A program made the position numbers and the translations under genes. This document shows, piece after piece, positions 1-9,918 of a stretch of 64,000 nt of DNA (the first letter of the stretch is position 1; every line of letters begins with the position of its first letter). Where the stretch lies: NCBI GenBank assembly GCA_032717465.1, contig CM064691.1, positions 1,924,315-1,988,314 on the forward strand. The letters run 5' to 3'. Below the pieces are notes generated by a model. That model saw only the letters and a program-made list of their open reading frames with translations, was not told the origin of the DNA and ran no database searches. The DNA is from Coenobita brevimanus (taxonomy: Eukaryota > Arthropoda > Malacostraca > Decapoda > Coenobitidae).

Positions 1-431
1 GGTGATGGGTCTACTGATTGTTATATTTAACCTCTTTCATTCAAAATATTTCCCCTAAATTGAATGAAATCAACTAGGAATGGAAGAATAAAGTAAAAAG
101 GAAAATACCATCAGAATAATGGCATTAAGCCAATTTCTTCTTAATGCTCTCAACTGCCTATGACTAATTCTCAGCTGAATAAAATCATATGGCATTGCCT
201 GATATAAAATATATGAGCGGTCTCAACCACATAAAGGTTAATGGTAAAAGCATCCACTTTTTCAGGTTCTTATAACTCACTCTCATCTGAATAAATTCAT
301 CAAAAATTAGCTGAACTACAATGTTAGATTTATTCCAACCAATATAAGGTTAAGATAAATAACTTGCATGCCTGTTCAGCTGGATGTAATTGTTCACGAT
401 TCTAACTTTGTATCATCGTATAATTTTTAAA
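1..431. other. AT-rich intronic sequence, nothing recognised
   Basis: AT-rich sequence to the left of the first LINE. No coding potential, splice-bounded open frame or repeat was recognised. It would be intronic to the minus-strand HERC1-like gene. Confidence 0.5.
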
Positions 432-1627
432 GATTCCAGCATGTTTGTATGTGTCAGCCTTAGTTGCCTAACTGTGGCTCACACATGCTGCTCGATCTCT
501 GACAGCCACCCTATTCAGTCCCTTAGCCCTAACTTAGGTCACACTCTGTGACCTCATCCATAGTCACTTTTGGTCTGCCTCTCGCAACCCTACCCTCAGT
601 GTTCACACTTCTCACCTTGAGCACCCAAAAGTCTTTCCCCTTCTCTCAATATACCCAAACCATCTCAATCTACCCCTCCTCATCACACCACCAATACATT
701 CAAGTCTCATCTTTCCTCTCAACTCTTCAATCTCAATCCCAGCTCCTACAGGCCTTGCATTCAAGGACACACAACACATCCATCTAATCACTGTCATTTC
801 TGTATGTTTGAGCCAACAAATATCCTCTTTCTTTATTGCCTACATCTCACTACCATGCAGCATTATATTCCTAACACATGATGCATACAAGGGTCCCTCA
901 GAACAGAGGGGGAGCCCTCTCAAAGAGAGGCAACAGCTCCAAGAATTACCTCCAACCACTCCTTACCCTAGCCACAGAGCAACTTTCAGCCCCACCTCCA
1001 GCACATAACATGTTCCCCAAAGAACAAAACTCCTCCACCCTCAAGGGACTCTCCTACAAAATCAACACTTTTTCGTCAGACTCTACATGCTCTCTCTGAC
1101 ACACAAACATAACATCAGCATTATCTAGCAGCCTACCTCTAATACTGTTACATCTCTTATGCATCCACTTATCACAAATACTGCAAAAGATGGAGTTACT
1201 TCCCAAACCCTTGTGGCAAACTGCATATGGCCACACTCCCTCAGCTTTGATAGTACCACCACCAGCCCTAGATTTCCTCACTTTTGTTTTATCTGCATTT
1301 ACTCTCAAACCCTTGTGCTCCATTCCGTCTCTCCATTTCTTACATTTTTCCTCCACCTCCCTTTCATTCTTTGCAATCAATACCAAGTTATCAGCATACA
1401 ATACCTCCCATGGGAGTCCACTTCCGCAGTCATGTGAGTGAGTTTTATTTACCATACCAAACAATAAGGGACTCAAGAGTGGGTCCTGATACACACCAAC
1501 ATTTACAGAGAATTCATCATTCAAATCTCCATTCACTCTCACCTGGGTGTGTGCTGCCACATACACAGCCATGACAACTCTAACCAGTCACTTCTCAATC
1601 CCAAACTTTCTCACTTCCCACTGCACC
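432..1627 (-). mobile_element. LINE A fragment (RT end, Cys-His finger, C-terminal domain)
   Basis: A 5'-truncated, decayed non-LTR retrotransposon on the minus strand. Reading from 1572 down it shows an RT end with a degenerate catalytic box (LYADNLVLIA, Asp-to-Asn at the second acidic position). A finger-like CSICDKWMHKRC follows, then after frame breaks the C-terminal domain with WMC and RRGRLRWFG near 650-790. The 3' end near 432-560 matches the 3' end of the plus-strand copy at 7080-7238. Frameshifts and stops make it inactive. Confidence 0.85.
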
Positions 1628-1631
1628 ATAT

Positions 1632-2004
1632 GTGGTAGGTGATGGCAACCATCATCCACTCACTTGATGTAGTGCTGCCTACTTCTTCCTTAGCTTTTAT
1701 CATTCTTTTTCTGTGTCTGTCCTCCTCTCTTCCTATTTCTCCCATTTTTCCTGTCACTTCTTATTGCTCTTCTTTCCTTTACAGGTGGTTTTATATTGAG
1801 TGACAAGCCAAATGGTTTCCTGTAAGTCAAGCAACCATTTACAACGCTGGGTGGTAACCATATAACCAAACCATACGTGCTCCCTACGTGTCAACAAGTG
1901 GGTTGGTGGACGGTTAGTGCCCCTCCCTGTAAAACAACTAACTCAAAGTCAAATGGCCACCCCTTATGGGATTATGGCATCTGGCAATAGATAGATAGAT
2001 AAAT
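1632..2004 (+). mobile_element. SINE S1 copy
   Basis: About 370 bp matching the complete S1 copy at 55496-55869 in the opposite orientation. It starts with a CATCATCCACTCACTT block, runs through a pyrimidine-rich segment, then the GGTTAGTGCCCCTCC block, and ends in TCTGGCAATAGATAGATAGA. The last 60 bases resemble the 3' end of LINE B. It abuts the LINE A fragment. Confidence 0.85.
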
Positions 2005-2401
2005 ATTTGAAATTTTAAATGAATATAATGTTGCCATCACCATTATCCTGACCTCTTTTTCTCACCTATGGATAGGTAAGGTCCACAAGACAATAAAAAA
2101 GAAAGGAGGAAAGAGGAGGAACTATCAACAGCATGTCTAGGAATATGGGACAGATGCTAATTCACCAACCATTCAAGCTCCCACGATCCTGGCCCTACCT
2201 TACAGTCCTAATTATTTGTATTTTTAGGATAGAGATTTTCTTCATACATGAGTTTCACATCACCTACCAGGCAGAGTCGATACTGTCAACTATAAAAATG
2301 ATGCCAAACCCAGACTATGCTCTGAGGTATATACTGTCCTTCACTAGATTATACATAACAGTTGTACACTGTAAAGAATGTGGTCATGAGCTGGTACATA
2401 C
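2005..2401. other. Intron sequence, nothing recognised
   Basis: Intronic sequence just downstream of the donor of the last exon here. No repeat or coding signal recognised. Confidence 0.45.
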
Positions 2402-2563
2402 CTTCCATGGTGGCAAGAGGTGCTGGTACCAGGTCAGGTGCAAGGACTGAGGTAAGGTCACGGTGGGCTTCATATCCCTCTCCCCCTTGGGGAACCCCTC
2501 CACCTCCCCCTCCCCCTCCAAGGTGCTGGTCACGGCACACCTCACACAAGATGTACGTACCAC
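2402..2563 (-). CDS. HERC1: HERC1-like exon 11 of 11 (zinc module, second half)
   Basis: 162 bp. The acceptor is ATGTTTTCAG and the donor GTATGT. Two bases complete a Gly codon, then 53 codons plus one base. TYILCEVCRDQHL supplies the last Cys pair of the zinc module, as in the HERC1 'YYLLC..CR.KYL' segment. A run of eight glycines and a linker ending APDLVPAPLATME follow; HERC1 also has an 'APDL' segment soon after this motif. Exit phase is 1, so the gene continues beyond the left edge. Confidence 0.87.
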
Positions 2564-3297
2564 CTGAAAACATATGTGCTATGTACAACTGCCAGCACTG
2601 ATAACTGTTACAGTGCCTGGCACATTTTGGTAGATGTGGTAGCAGTGTGTCTGTTTACATCGTGGCTTTAGGGGTATGAATGAGGTGACAAACCCTATTA
2701 GTACAACCATATCACAGTGTTTGAGATTCCCTGTCCATACAGGCTGAAGTGGTTGGTTTATAAATTATACGTAACCATATTACACGCATATGGAATATAG
2801 CTATAGTATTTGTAACATATAAATTTGATAAATAATGTATTGTATTCATTTGGGTAAGTGTGTTGGACTACGCTCAGGCTAGGTAAAACAGGAGTTCGCT
2901 GAAGTATCTGATACTAAGTCTTATTAATAAGCTAGTAAGTTAAGGCATGGTGTGTAGTAAATAAAGCCAATGAAAAAATATAATATTATACACAAAGTAA
3001 CATGTTTTACAGAATCAGAGCTATAAATACAGTGTGCATGAATATCAGGCATGGAAGCAGACTGAGTTCAAAAGGCTGAACATAATCCCATTTCCTTTTT
3101 AGGTTCAACTATTGGATGATCAATGCAAGAAAGTAAATATTTATAAATGACAACTAACTTCATGAAAATGTTAATATAAAGTATGAAATGAAGAAATGAA
3201 TGTTCATATTAAAGAATCCAATCCTTTATTTCCCAAATAAGTGCACAGGGGCACAGGGCTGAAGAGAGAGGCTATTTACCTCATATACAGTATTTAA
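2564..3297. other. AT-rich intron sequence
   Basis: AT-rich sequence between the exon at 2402 and the small MITE at 3298. No recognisable feature beyond the pyrimidine tract and AG acceptor next to the exon. Confidence 0.45.
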
Positions 3298-3502
3298 AGG
3301 CCCTGTCACACGATCAGTGGGCAAGTGTGGTGGCCGAGCATGGTGTCGGAGAGTGTGGTTCAGCTGGGGTTTTGTGTCGTTGATGAACCTGCTCGAGCAA
3401 GGATGGTACTTCAGTTCTGCACGTCTACACGAGCATTTTCCATGCATTCTCCGCTCCCATACTGAATCACCACACTTGCCCACTGATCGTGTGACGGGGC
3501 CT
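3298..3502. mobile_element. PIF/Harbinger-like MITE
   Basis: A 205-bp element with near-perfect terminal inverted repeats of about 35 bp beginning AGGCCC(T/C)GTCACACGATC, flanked on both sides by TAA (3295-3297 and 3503-3505). A 3-bp TWA target duplication and a GGSC..GTCACAC terminus are typical of PIF/Harbinger MITEs. The interior has no transposase, so it is non-autonomous. Confidence 0.75.
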
Positions 3503-3639
3503 TAAGACAAAACTGACCAGTTGCTCTTCCCCCAGTGAATGGCATTATGAGAGAAACAAACCCAAATCACTCTTTGGATGTATACACTCAAGGGCAACAT
3601 TTGACTTAAGTACCTCAACCCACTAGACAACAAAGCATC

Positions 3640-3735
3640 CATCTGGTTATATGGTTACCATCCAATGTAGTAAGTGACTTCCCGGGCCTCAAGAAATTAC
3701 CTGGCTTGCCATTCACATCTATAAAGTACCGGCAT
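3640..3735 (-). mobile_element. Diverged SINE S1 fragment
   Basis: Contains GGTTATATGGTTACCATCC and a decayed version of the 'TTTCCTGG..TACA' and 'GGCTTG.CA.TC' blocks found in order in the S1 copies at 59392 and 55496. Both ends are lost. Confidence 0.6.
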
Positions 3736-3744
3736 CTTCTACTA

Positions 3745-3943
3745 AGGCCTGTAAGCATAATAACTGGTGGTGCAGAAGAGCATCTTCATGCAGTGACACT
3801 GATAAAGCTGGGCAACTCTATTGCCCAGTTATACAAACATCATTTCCTTTCATACCTCCCAAAACATACGATGTTGGATTGCTGGAGGAAAACAGCCTGC
3901 AATCCGCTGGGTTCACGTGCAGACAGACCTGGAGCCACAACAA
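3745..3943 (+). mobile_element. SINE S3 copy with (CAA)n tail
   Basis: About 200 bp similar to 23437-23643: a shared block around CTTCATGCA, a middle with ACATAAACATC-like sequence, and an end 'GCCTGG.GCCACAACAAC'. The tail stops four to five bases short of the splice donor of the exon at 3949 (the gene runs the other way). Family defined only from copies in this window. Confidence 0.65.
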
Positions 3944-3948
3944 CTTAC

Positions 3949-4093
3949 CAATTAGAGTGCCACAGACTCCAGCCATCCAAGGACGAGCACAGCCTGGGTG
4001 AGCCACACGCACATGCTGGCGGAGGTTGGTAGTGGAGTGGTGACACACCTCACACACACGCACACCTCGGTCACCATCACTGCTACCTGCCGC
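3949..4093 (-). CDS. HERC1: HERC1-like exon 10 of 11 (zinc module, first half)
   Basis: 145 bp. The acceptor is TTTGTTTATTAG; a second AG seven bases downstream would put the exon out of phase, so the TAG was chosen. The donor is GTAAGT. It has 48 codons plus one base. The peptide has CEVCHHSTTNLRQHVRVAHP then GC, then GVCGTLIG: paired Cys and His ligands of a zinc-binding module. HERC1 has the same 'CELC...H...NHPGCG...GECG' layout. Here the stretch between HPGC and GVCG is much shorter than in vertebrate HERC1. The tail of an S3 SINE lies within about five bases of the donor. Confidence 0.9.
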
Positions 4094-4206
4094 CTAATAA
4101 ACAAACACGTCAGTATGGTTGGATATAGAAAAAAAAAAAAGTAACATGTAATCCAGCACATTATCTCATTGTATATGTATGTACAGTACGTGTATGTTAG
4201 CCTTAC

Positions 4207-4426
4207 CTCCACAAGAGCTCGACACTCTCTTCCTCGTGACTGTGGGCGGGGAGGGAAGGATGACTCCAGGTCAACATCAAGGCCCAGTGAGTTGCATAGC
4301 AGTGATGACCAGTGCTGACTGTGTTGCTGCTGCTCCTCCATCATCAGCATGGATGACCCTCCCTCACACAGTAGTTGTTGCTGTTGCTGCTGTTCATATA
4401 ACCGTGTCATCGTTCCTCCCCTGCTC
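4207..4426 (-). CDS. HERC1: HERC1-like exon 9 of 11 (poly-Gln)
   Basis: 220 bp. The acceptor is TTTGTGCCAG and the donor GTAAGG. One base completes a Gly codon, then 73 codons, exit phase 0. The peptide starts SRGGTMTRLYEQQQQQQLL and has a second Gln cluster, then SLLCNSLGLDVDLE. Vertebrate HERC1 has an 'LAR..GLYR' helix followed by Gln and acidic residues at the equivalent place. A tandem repeat array (4443-4812) ends just upstream of this exon's acceptor. The following intron is only 113 bp. Confidence 0.78.
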
Positions 4427-4442
4427 CTGGCACAAATGGCAC

Positions 4443-4812
4443 GTGGGGTTATGGCATCAATAATGTTCAAGTGAGGTTATGGCACCAATAATGTTCAAAT
4501 GGAGTTATGGCACTAATACTGTTCAAGTAGGGTTATGGAATCAATGTTCAAGTGGAGTTATAGCACCAATAATGTTAAATGGAGTTATGGCACCAATAAT
4601 GTTACAATAGCGTATTGGCAACAATAATGTGAAATGGAGTTATGGCACCAATAATGTTCAAATGGGGCTATGGCACCAATAATATTCAAACAGAGTTATG
4701 GCACCAATAATGTTCAAATGGGGCTATGGCACCAATAATATTCAAATAGAGTTATGGCACCAATAATGTTCAAATGGGATTATGGCACCAATAATGTTCA
4801 AGTGGGGTTATC
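4443..4812. repeat. 28-29 bp minisatellite (about 13 units)
   Basis: Tandem units of 28-29 bp with core GTTATGGCACCAATAATGTT, about thirteen copies, the last truncated. The units nearest the exon are the most diverged and the right half is the most uniform. The array reaches to within about 17 bp of the acceptor of the exon at 4207-4426, so it forms the 3' end of that intron, including any branch point region. Confidence 0.9.
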
Positions 4813-5069
4813 CACTTATGTATTTTTTTATTTTAGACACTATCAAAGAATTTTACTCAGCCTTTGAGACAGACTTCCCAACAAAGACTCATAAGAAAAG
4901 CTAGTACTTGCCAGTCTTCATAACTGCATATTTTTGGTTTCTGTACATATATAAACACAACAGGTAGGTATACATGAAAAAAATTTGAATATGAATTTGA
5001 CTAAGCAAATAGTATGCTTAAGAAAGAAAAAAATCAAAGCATATGTAAACAGTGGCCTCGTGTCCAACA

Positions 5070-5240
5070 TGTGTTTTTTCAGTACTGACTGTCTTTAATA
5101 TGGCGGTCACTCAAAATATTCAGTAAAAATGAAAATCAATTTAGTGCAAAACACATATGTTAGTATGGTGGGCCTTAGTACTGATTGCCTTCAATATGGT
5201 AGACACTCAAAATATTCAGTAAAAAATTAAATTAGTTTAG
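5070..5240. repeat. Imperfect two-copy tandem duplication
   Basis: Two adjacent units of about 100 bp share TCAAAATATTCAGTAAAAA and a preceding AGTACTGA..GCCTTCAATATGG block (about 5080-5130 and 5175-5235). Confidence 0.75.
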
Positions 5241-5245
5241 CACAG

Positions 5246-6007
5246 GAGCTGGGAAGTAAGCTGCTGCACCTGCCAATCAGCGCAGTACTCCTAAAGAAGA
5301 TATGCTAGCGATCGGGAGAGTTGGAATTCCTGTTTCACCAGCTATCAAGATGTCCTGACCATCCCCATTTGCTGATCTTTTTCAGTGTGACATTAACATG
5401 AAGAGTAGGCCAGCATACTCTCCCAAACACTTTTTTCTAACTATCTCAATTATTACTCTTCCTGTGCTTTACATCTCACACAACGTACCCCACTATGTCA
5501 TAGGGGATGATGCCAGCAAAGGCATGCGGCCAGAAAACTTTGCCCCTGCTACCAAGTGGCAGACCTGAGGGGAGGCCCCACATAGTTCTTGCGACCAGGA
5601 TGGGATGGAACTCGGATCTGTGCCAGAGGGTACAAGGCATTGCTGTTCCCAAGCTGCCACTTGTGCACAATACAGTGGGGCCTGAACCTGGGAGAAGCAC
5701 CTCAGGAGGCAGCCCTATCAGTGGGTGTATGCTGTAATAGTGGGGCAGTCACAATGCGAAGATGTGCTTGGAGGGTGTCCCTGTAGCTGTCCTGGCAGAG
5801 TGCCCTGAGGCAACTGCCACAGCCACTGGCCACAGCTGGTGGACTATGGGACCCAGGTCCCATGCCTGGACTTGTGACAGTGTGCGTGGGCAGGGCTTGT
5901 GGTCTGTCTCCCCCTTTATTTACACAATTATGACAAAAATGAGAGACAGAAAAAGCAAGCCTCTGGAAATCAAATCACTCAAGGGGTTCACAGAGGCACT
6001 GTGGAAT
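5246..6007. other. Unassigned intron, possible tRNA-like relic
   Basis: No gene recognised. On the minus strand around 5590-5700 a weak tRNA-like arrangement can be read (an A-box-like GTGGCAGCTTGGGA and a B-box-like GAGTTCCATCCC), which may be an old SINE head. GC content is higher at 5500-5900 than in the flanks. Confidence 0.3.
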
Positions 6008-6311
6008 CATTTCGTTTCGTTTAGTTTTTAAAGGCTCCAACATGCTTGCATGTGTCGGCCTTGTACCCTAATGGTGGCTCTCTATGTTGCACGATCTATT
6101 GCAGCCTCCCTGTTCAGTCCCTAAACCTTGAGGGCACACTTAATGACCTCGTCCCATGTCTTTCCCGGTCTACCCCTCATAGCCCCACCACCAATATTCA
6201 CACTTTTCACCTTCCTTCCCCCATTTATTATCCCCCACTCTCTCCACTGCCCAAACCATCTCAATCTACCTCTCCTCATCACAACACCATTACACTCCAG
6301 TCCCATCCTAG
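6008..6311 (-). mobile_element. LINE A 3' fragment (minus strand)
   Basis: About 300 bp matching the reverse complement of the last 300 bp of the plus-strand copy at 6312-7238. It includes the C-terminal coding stretch (RRGRLRWFG) and the terminal (ACGAA)n tail, here read as TTCGTTTCGTTT at 6012. It faces the next copy head to head. Confidence 0.88.
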
Positions 6312-7238
6312 CTCTATGTTAAGATGTCAGATATCAACGATACTAAGACAAAGTTTGAATCTCTAATGTCTGATATTAAGATTTGGATGGCTAAGACGAG
6401 GGAGAGTGGCCATGTGCAGTTTGCCACAAGGGCGTGGGAAGTAATTCCATCTTGTGCGGTGTGTGTGATAAATGGGTGCATAAGAGATGTAGTGGTATCA
6501 GAGGTAGACTGCAAGATAATGCTGATTTTATGTGTACGGCGTGCCGGGGTGAGCAGGTGGAGATCGTCAGACGTGAAAGGATTGAACTTGCTGGTGAATC
6601 TCTTGAGTGTGTGGAAGAGTTTTGTTATTTGGGAGACATGTTGTGTGCTGGAGGTGGGGCTGGAGCTGGCTCTGTGGCTAGGGTGAGAAGTGGTTGGAAG
6701 AAGTTCAGGGAGCTCTTGCCTCTCCTGACATTGAGAGGGCTCTCCCTACGTGCTAAGGGGTCTTTGTATGCAGCATGTGTTAGGAGTGTAATGCTGTATG
6801 GCAGTGAGACCTGGGCAGTGAAGGAGGAAGACATTCGCCGGCTCAGACGTACAGAAATGACAATGATTAGGTGGATGTGCAGTGCGTCCCTGCGTCCAAG
6901 GCCTGGAGGGGCTGGGTTTACAATGGAAGAGTTGAGAGGTAGGATGGGACTGGAGTGTATTGGTGTTGTGATGAGGAGAGGTAGATTGAGGTGGTTTGGA
7001 CATATGGAGAGGATGGTGGATGATAATTGGGTGAGGAAGGTGAGAAGTGTTAATATTGGGGGTGGGGTTATGAGGGGTAGACTGAGAAAGACATGGGACG
7101 AGGTCATTAAGTGTGACCTTAGGGTTAAGGGACTGAACAGGGAGGCTGCAATGGATCGTGCAGCGTGGAGAGCCGCCATTAGGTGACCAAGGCCGACACA
7201 TGCAAGCATGTTGGAGCCTTTAAAAACGAAACGAAACG
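6312..7238 (+). mobile_element. LINE A 3' part (finger and C-terminal domain)
   Basis: A 5'-truncated copy with an uninterrupted 250-residue frame (6434-7186). It carries a PHD/RING-like Cys-His cluster (CGVCDKWVHKRC at residues 8-19 and CTAC near residue 36). The usual LINE C-terminal domain follows: FCYLGDM, YGSETWAVKEED, IRWMC, RRGRLRWFGHMER and KTWDEVIKCDL. The 3' UTR ends AACGAAACGAAACGAA. The finger probably helps bind nucleic acid (inference). RT and endonuclease are absent, so it cannot move. Confidence 0.88.
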
Positions 7239-7239
7239 A

Positions 7240-7956
7240 AGAGGAAACTTAAGCTGAATGATGGTAAAACTGAGATCATCAACATCAGAGGAAACAGAAG
7301 GGGTGATGACACTGACAATGCCCTGGCTTTGAACATTGGCGTGTCACAGCTGCATCCAGTCAGTTCTGTTCGAAATCTGGGTGTTTATTTTAATTCTAAG
7401 TTAAATTACGAAGAACATATTAATCAGGTTGTAAGAGGGTGTAACTTGCATATCAGAAATCTGTATTCTGTGAGAAAATTCCTGAATAGACGGTGCCTCT
7501 TAACATTGGTCCATGCAGTGGTCTTGTCTCGTGTTGATTATTGTAATTCACTGTGGGCTGGTCTTCCAAATAATATACTGTACTAACAAAAGTTCAGTCT
7601 GTGTTGAACAGGGCGGCACGGCTTATCTTTGGTCTCCTCCCGAGAACCTCAACTACCCCGTTTCTGACTGAGTTGCATTGGTTACCAGTAAAGGCTAGAA
7701 TTGAATTTAAACTGTGTCTTATTACATTCAAGGTTCTTAAGTTTGGTGAACCAAAGTATCTTCCTGAATTGTTAAAACTCCCATCAACACGCCCAGGTGT
7801 GATGTTACGCAGTGAAGATGATTCCTTGCGTCTTGATGAGCCAGAAGCCATTCACCAGTCATCTTTCTCTGATCGTTCTTTTGCATACAGAGCCCCTAGA
7901 TTATATAACAGATTGCCATTGTCCATAAGACAACTCTCTACTGTTGAATCCTTTAA
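7240..7956 (+). mobile_element. LINE C (CR1/L2-like), left part of split copy
   Basis: A 5'-truncated copy coding for the end of an RT and its C-terminal domain: VSSVRNLGVYFNSKLNYEEH and SRVDYCNSLWAGLP, then after a frame break LPVKARIEFKLCLITFK and RSFAYRAPRLYNRLPLSI. The thumb and 'RSFAYRAPRLWN.LP' motifs are typical of the CR1/L2 group. It is cut at 7956 by a TTAA-type transposon and resumes at 9036. Because the target was TTAA, the reading joins cleanly across the insertion. Confidence 0.85.
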
Positions 7957-9035
7957 CCCCTAGGCACTGGGCATGGGTAGACCTATCAACGTCCCAGAAC
8001 CAGGTTGTTTTCAGGAAACTCAGTTTTCCCCATGATATTTTTTTTCATTACAATTCAATCACAAATGACCAAAAACACTTAAAAAAGTGCGTACTTATTC
8101 TCTGTTGGCGATTTGGAGGTGGTGGTGTGGTGTGAGGGAGCTGGTGTGTGGCGGCTGGGATAAGGATGTTCAAGGTCGCGGTGGTGTGTTGGAGAGAGGA
8201 GGGATGATTACCTCGCACCAAAGTAAATGTTGAGTGTGTCTTTGTTTCTCTCACTAATTCACAATATCATATGAACACAATATTACAATTAAAATAGCAA
8301 AAAAACACAAGAAAGTAACTATTAAAGATCGGCTTATTTTATGTTTTCCATGATACATAGATTCCAACAAATTTATGTCTATTTAGGTATTAACTATCAT
8401 TTACACACTATTTACACATTATTTCACTGTTTTTAGTATTTCTTGAAATATGATACTCCCTAAAGCCTGGCTATGGTCAGTACAAGTGTACTCAAGCACC
8501 CATACACTCTCCCCCACACCCCTCAGGGCCCCCTGGTAGCCCTCCCCACCAACCCAACCCACCCAACCCCTCCCGACCCCTGTCCCTACCCTGAACCAGG
8601 CCACACTCCCCCTAAGCTGTCCTCCCATCACCCTCCACCACAGCCCTCCTCCCTGCTGGACTCCCCTCCCACCCCCCAGGCCAGCCAGCGTGACCCCGCG
8701 CACCAGCCATGCCGGGACAATACTATCTATCTATCTATTGCCAGACGCCTCAATCCCGTTTGGGGTGGCCACAAACAAATCGCCTCCAAGTCGCCCTGTC
8801 CCCCGCCATTTCACTCCCCTGCTCCCAACTCACACCCCCCTCTCTCATATACCTCTCCACCCCATCTCTCCATCTCATCCTCGGCCTCCCCCTCCCTCTT
8901 TCCCCCTCCACCTCACTCACATACACTCTCTTCGTCAGTCTTTGACCCTCCATCCTCTCCATATAGTGCACTATTAAGTTCAAATATGCCCACGAAAAAT
9001 TAAAACGTCATATGATGTGGACCGGCATCCAGGGG
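7957..9035. mobile_element. TTAA-flanked piggyBac-type element 1
   Basis: 1079 bp between two TTAA copies (7953-7956 and 9036-9039). The ends are CCCCTAGGCACTGGGC and, on the other strand, CCCCTGGATGCCGGTCC, an imperfect inverted repeat. TTAA duplication and CCCY ends are features of piggyBac-type elements. No transposase frame was seen. A LINE B fragment sits inside at 8723-8968. Confidence 0.8.
8723..8968 (-). mobile_element. LINE B 3' fragment
   Basis: The minus strand codes for the end of the LINE B protein (RLTKRVYVSEVEGERGRGRP, then MRWRDGVERYM and GDRATWRRFVCGHP) and ends in a (TAGA)n tail at 8723-8738. It is 5'-truncated to about 245 bp and inserted into TTAA element 1. Confidence 0.9.
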
Positions 9036-9272
9036 TTAAGAGACAGCTGAAAGCCTTTCTTTTTTCAAAATGCTATGACCTGGAGAGAGGTACTATGACA
9101 GATGATTATAGGGTTTAATTATTGCCACTTTCATGTATATATGATGTAGCTTGTATTATATACAAGCAATGTCACAATTCTTGTAACTGTAAAAATAATG
9201 TATGTGTCGAGCGCTAGTGAACTCCCAAAAGGAAGAACTGGCGCTTTTGAGAAACAAAAGGCCAGATTATTA
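9036..9272 (+). mobile_element. LINE C, right part of split copy with 3' UTR
   Basis: Continues LINE C after the insertion with codons for KRQLKAFLFSK, then a stop and a 3' UTR of about 170 bp ending near ATTATTATTAG. This confirms that 7957-9035 is a later insertion. Confidence 0.82.
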
Positions 9273-9273
9273 T

Positions 9274-9816
9274 TAGAGAAATTCTGTTATTTAGAGGACA
9301 TGTTATGTGTTACAGTGGGACTGAAAATAGCTCTGTGGCTAGAGTAAGGAGTGGTTGGAGGAAGTTCAGGGAGCTGTTGTCACTCCTGACACTGAGAGGA
9401 CTCTCTCTCCATACTATGGGATCCTTGTATGCAACATGTGTTTAGGAGTGTACTGCTGTATTGTTCTGAGACCTGGGCAGTAAAAAAAAGGATATTTGTT
9501 GGCTCAAATGTACAGAAATGATAATGATTAGATGGATGTGTAGTGAGTCCATGAATGTAAGGCCTGGAGGGGGGGAGGGGCTGGGATTATGAAGGATGAA
9601 ATGAGAGGAAGGGTGCAACTGGAGTGTGCTGATGCTGTACTGAGGATGGGTAGACTGAGATGGCTTGGGAATATTGAGAGGATAGAGGATGATAATTGGA
9701 TGCAGGAAGTGAGAAGTGTGAATGATGGGGGTAGAGTTGTGAGAGTCAGACCGAGAAAGACCTGGGATGATGTAACAGAGCACGTTGGAGGCTTTATAAA
9801 TGAGATAATACAATAA
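9274..9816 (+). mobile_element. LINE A 3' fragment
   Basis: Follows the 6600-7110 stretch of the better LINE A copy: the region coding for CYLED/GDML, 'RSGWRKFRELL', 'RWMC', 'RRGRLRW.G.IER' and 'KTWDDV', with frame breaks. It ends in a short AT-rich sequence rather than the ACGAA tail. Confidence 0.82.
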
Positions 9817-9859
9817 AATATGGAACACTTACACTACTATGGTTTGCTTCACACAGATA

Positions 9860-9866
<7 letters not shown>

Positions 9867-9918
<52 letters not shown>
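9867..9918. repeat. T31-G21 homopolymer junction
   Basis: A run of 31 T directly followed by 21 G. It could be an assembly or sequencing artefact or a real mononucleotide repeat pair. Confidence 0.9.

Noticed and set aside
4027..4086. Alternative start of exon 10 at the CAG seven bases downstream
   Set aside because: It breaks phase with exon 9 and puts the zinc module out of frame; the upstream TAG acceptor fits.
8473..9003. Pro/Ser/His-rich 176-residue frame
   Set aside because: Half lies in the TTAA element and half is antisense to LINE B; no splice or domain support.
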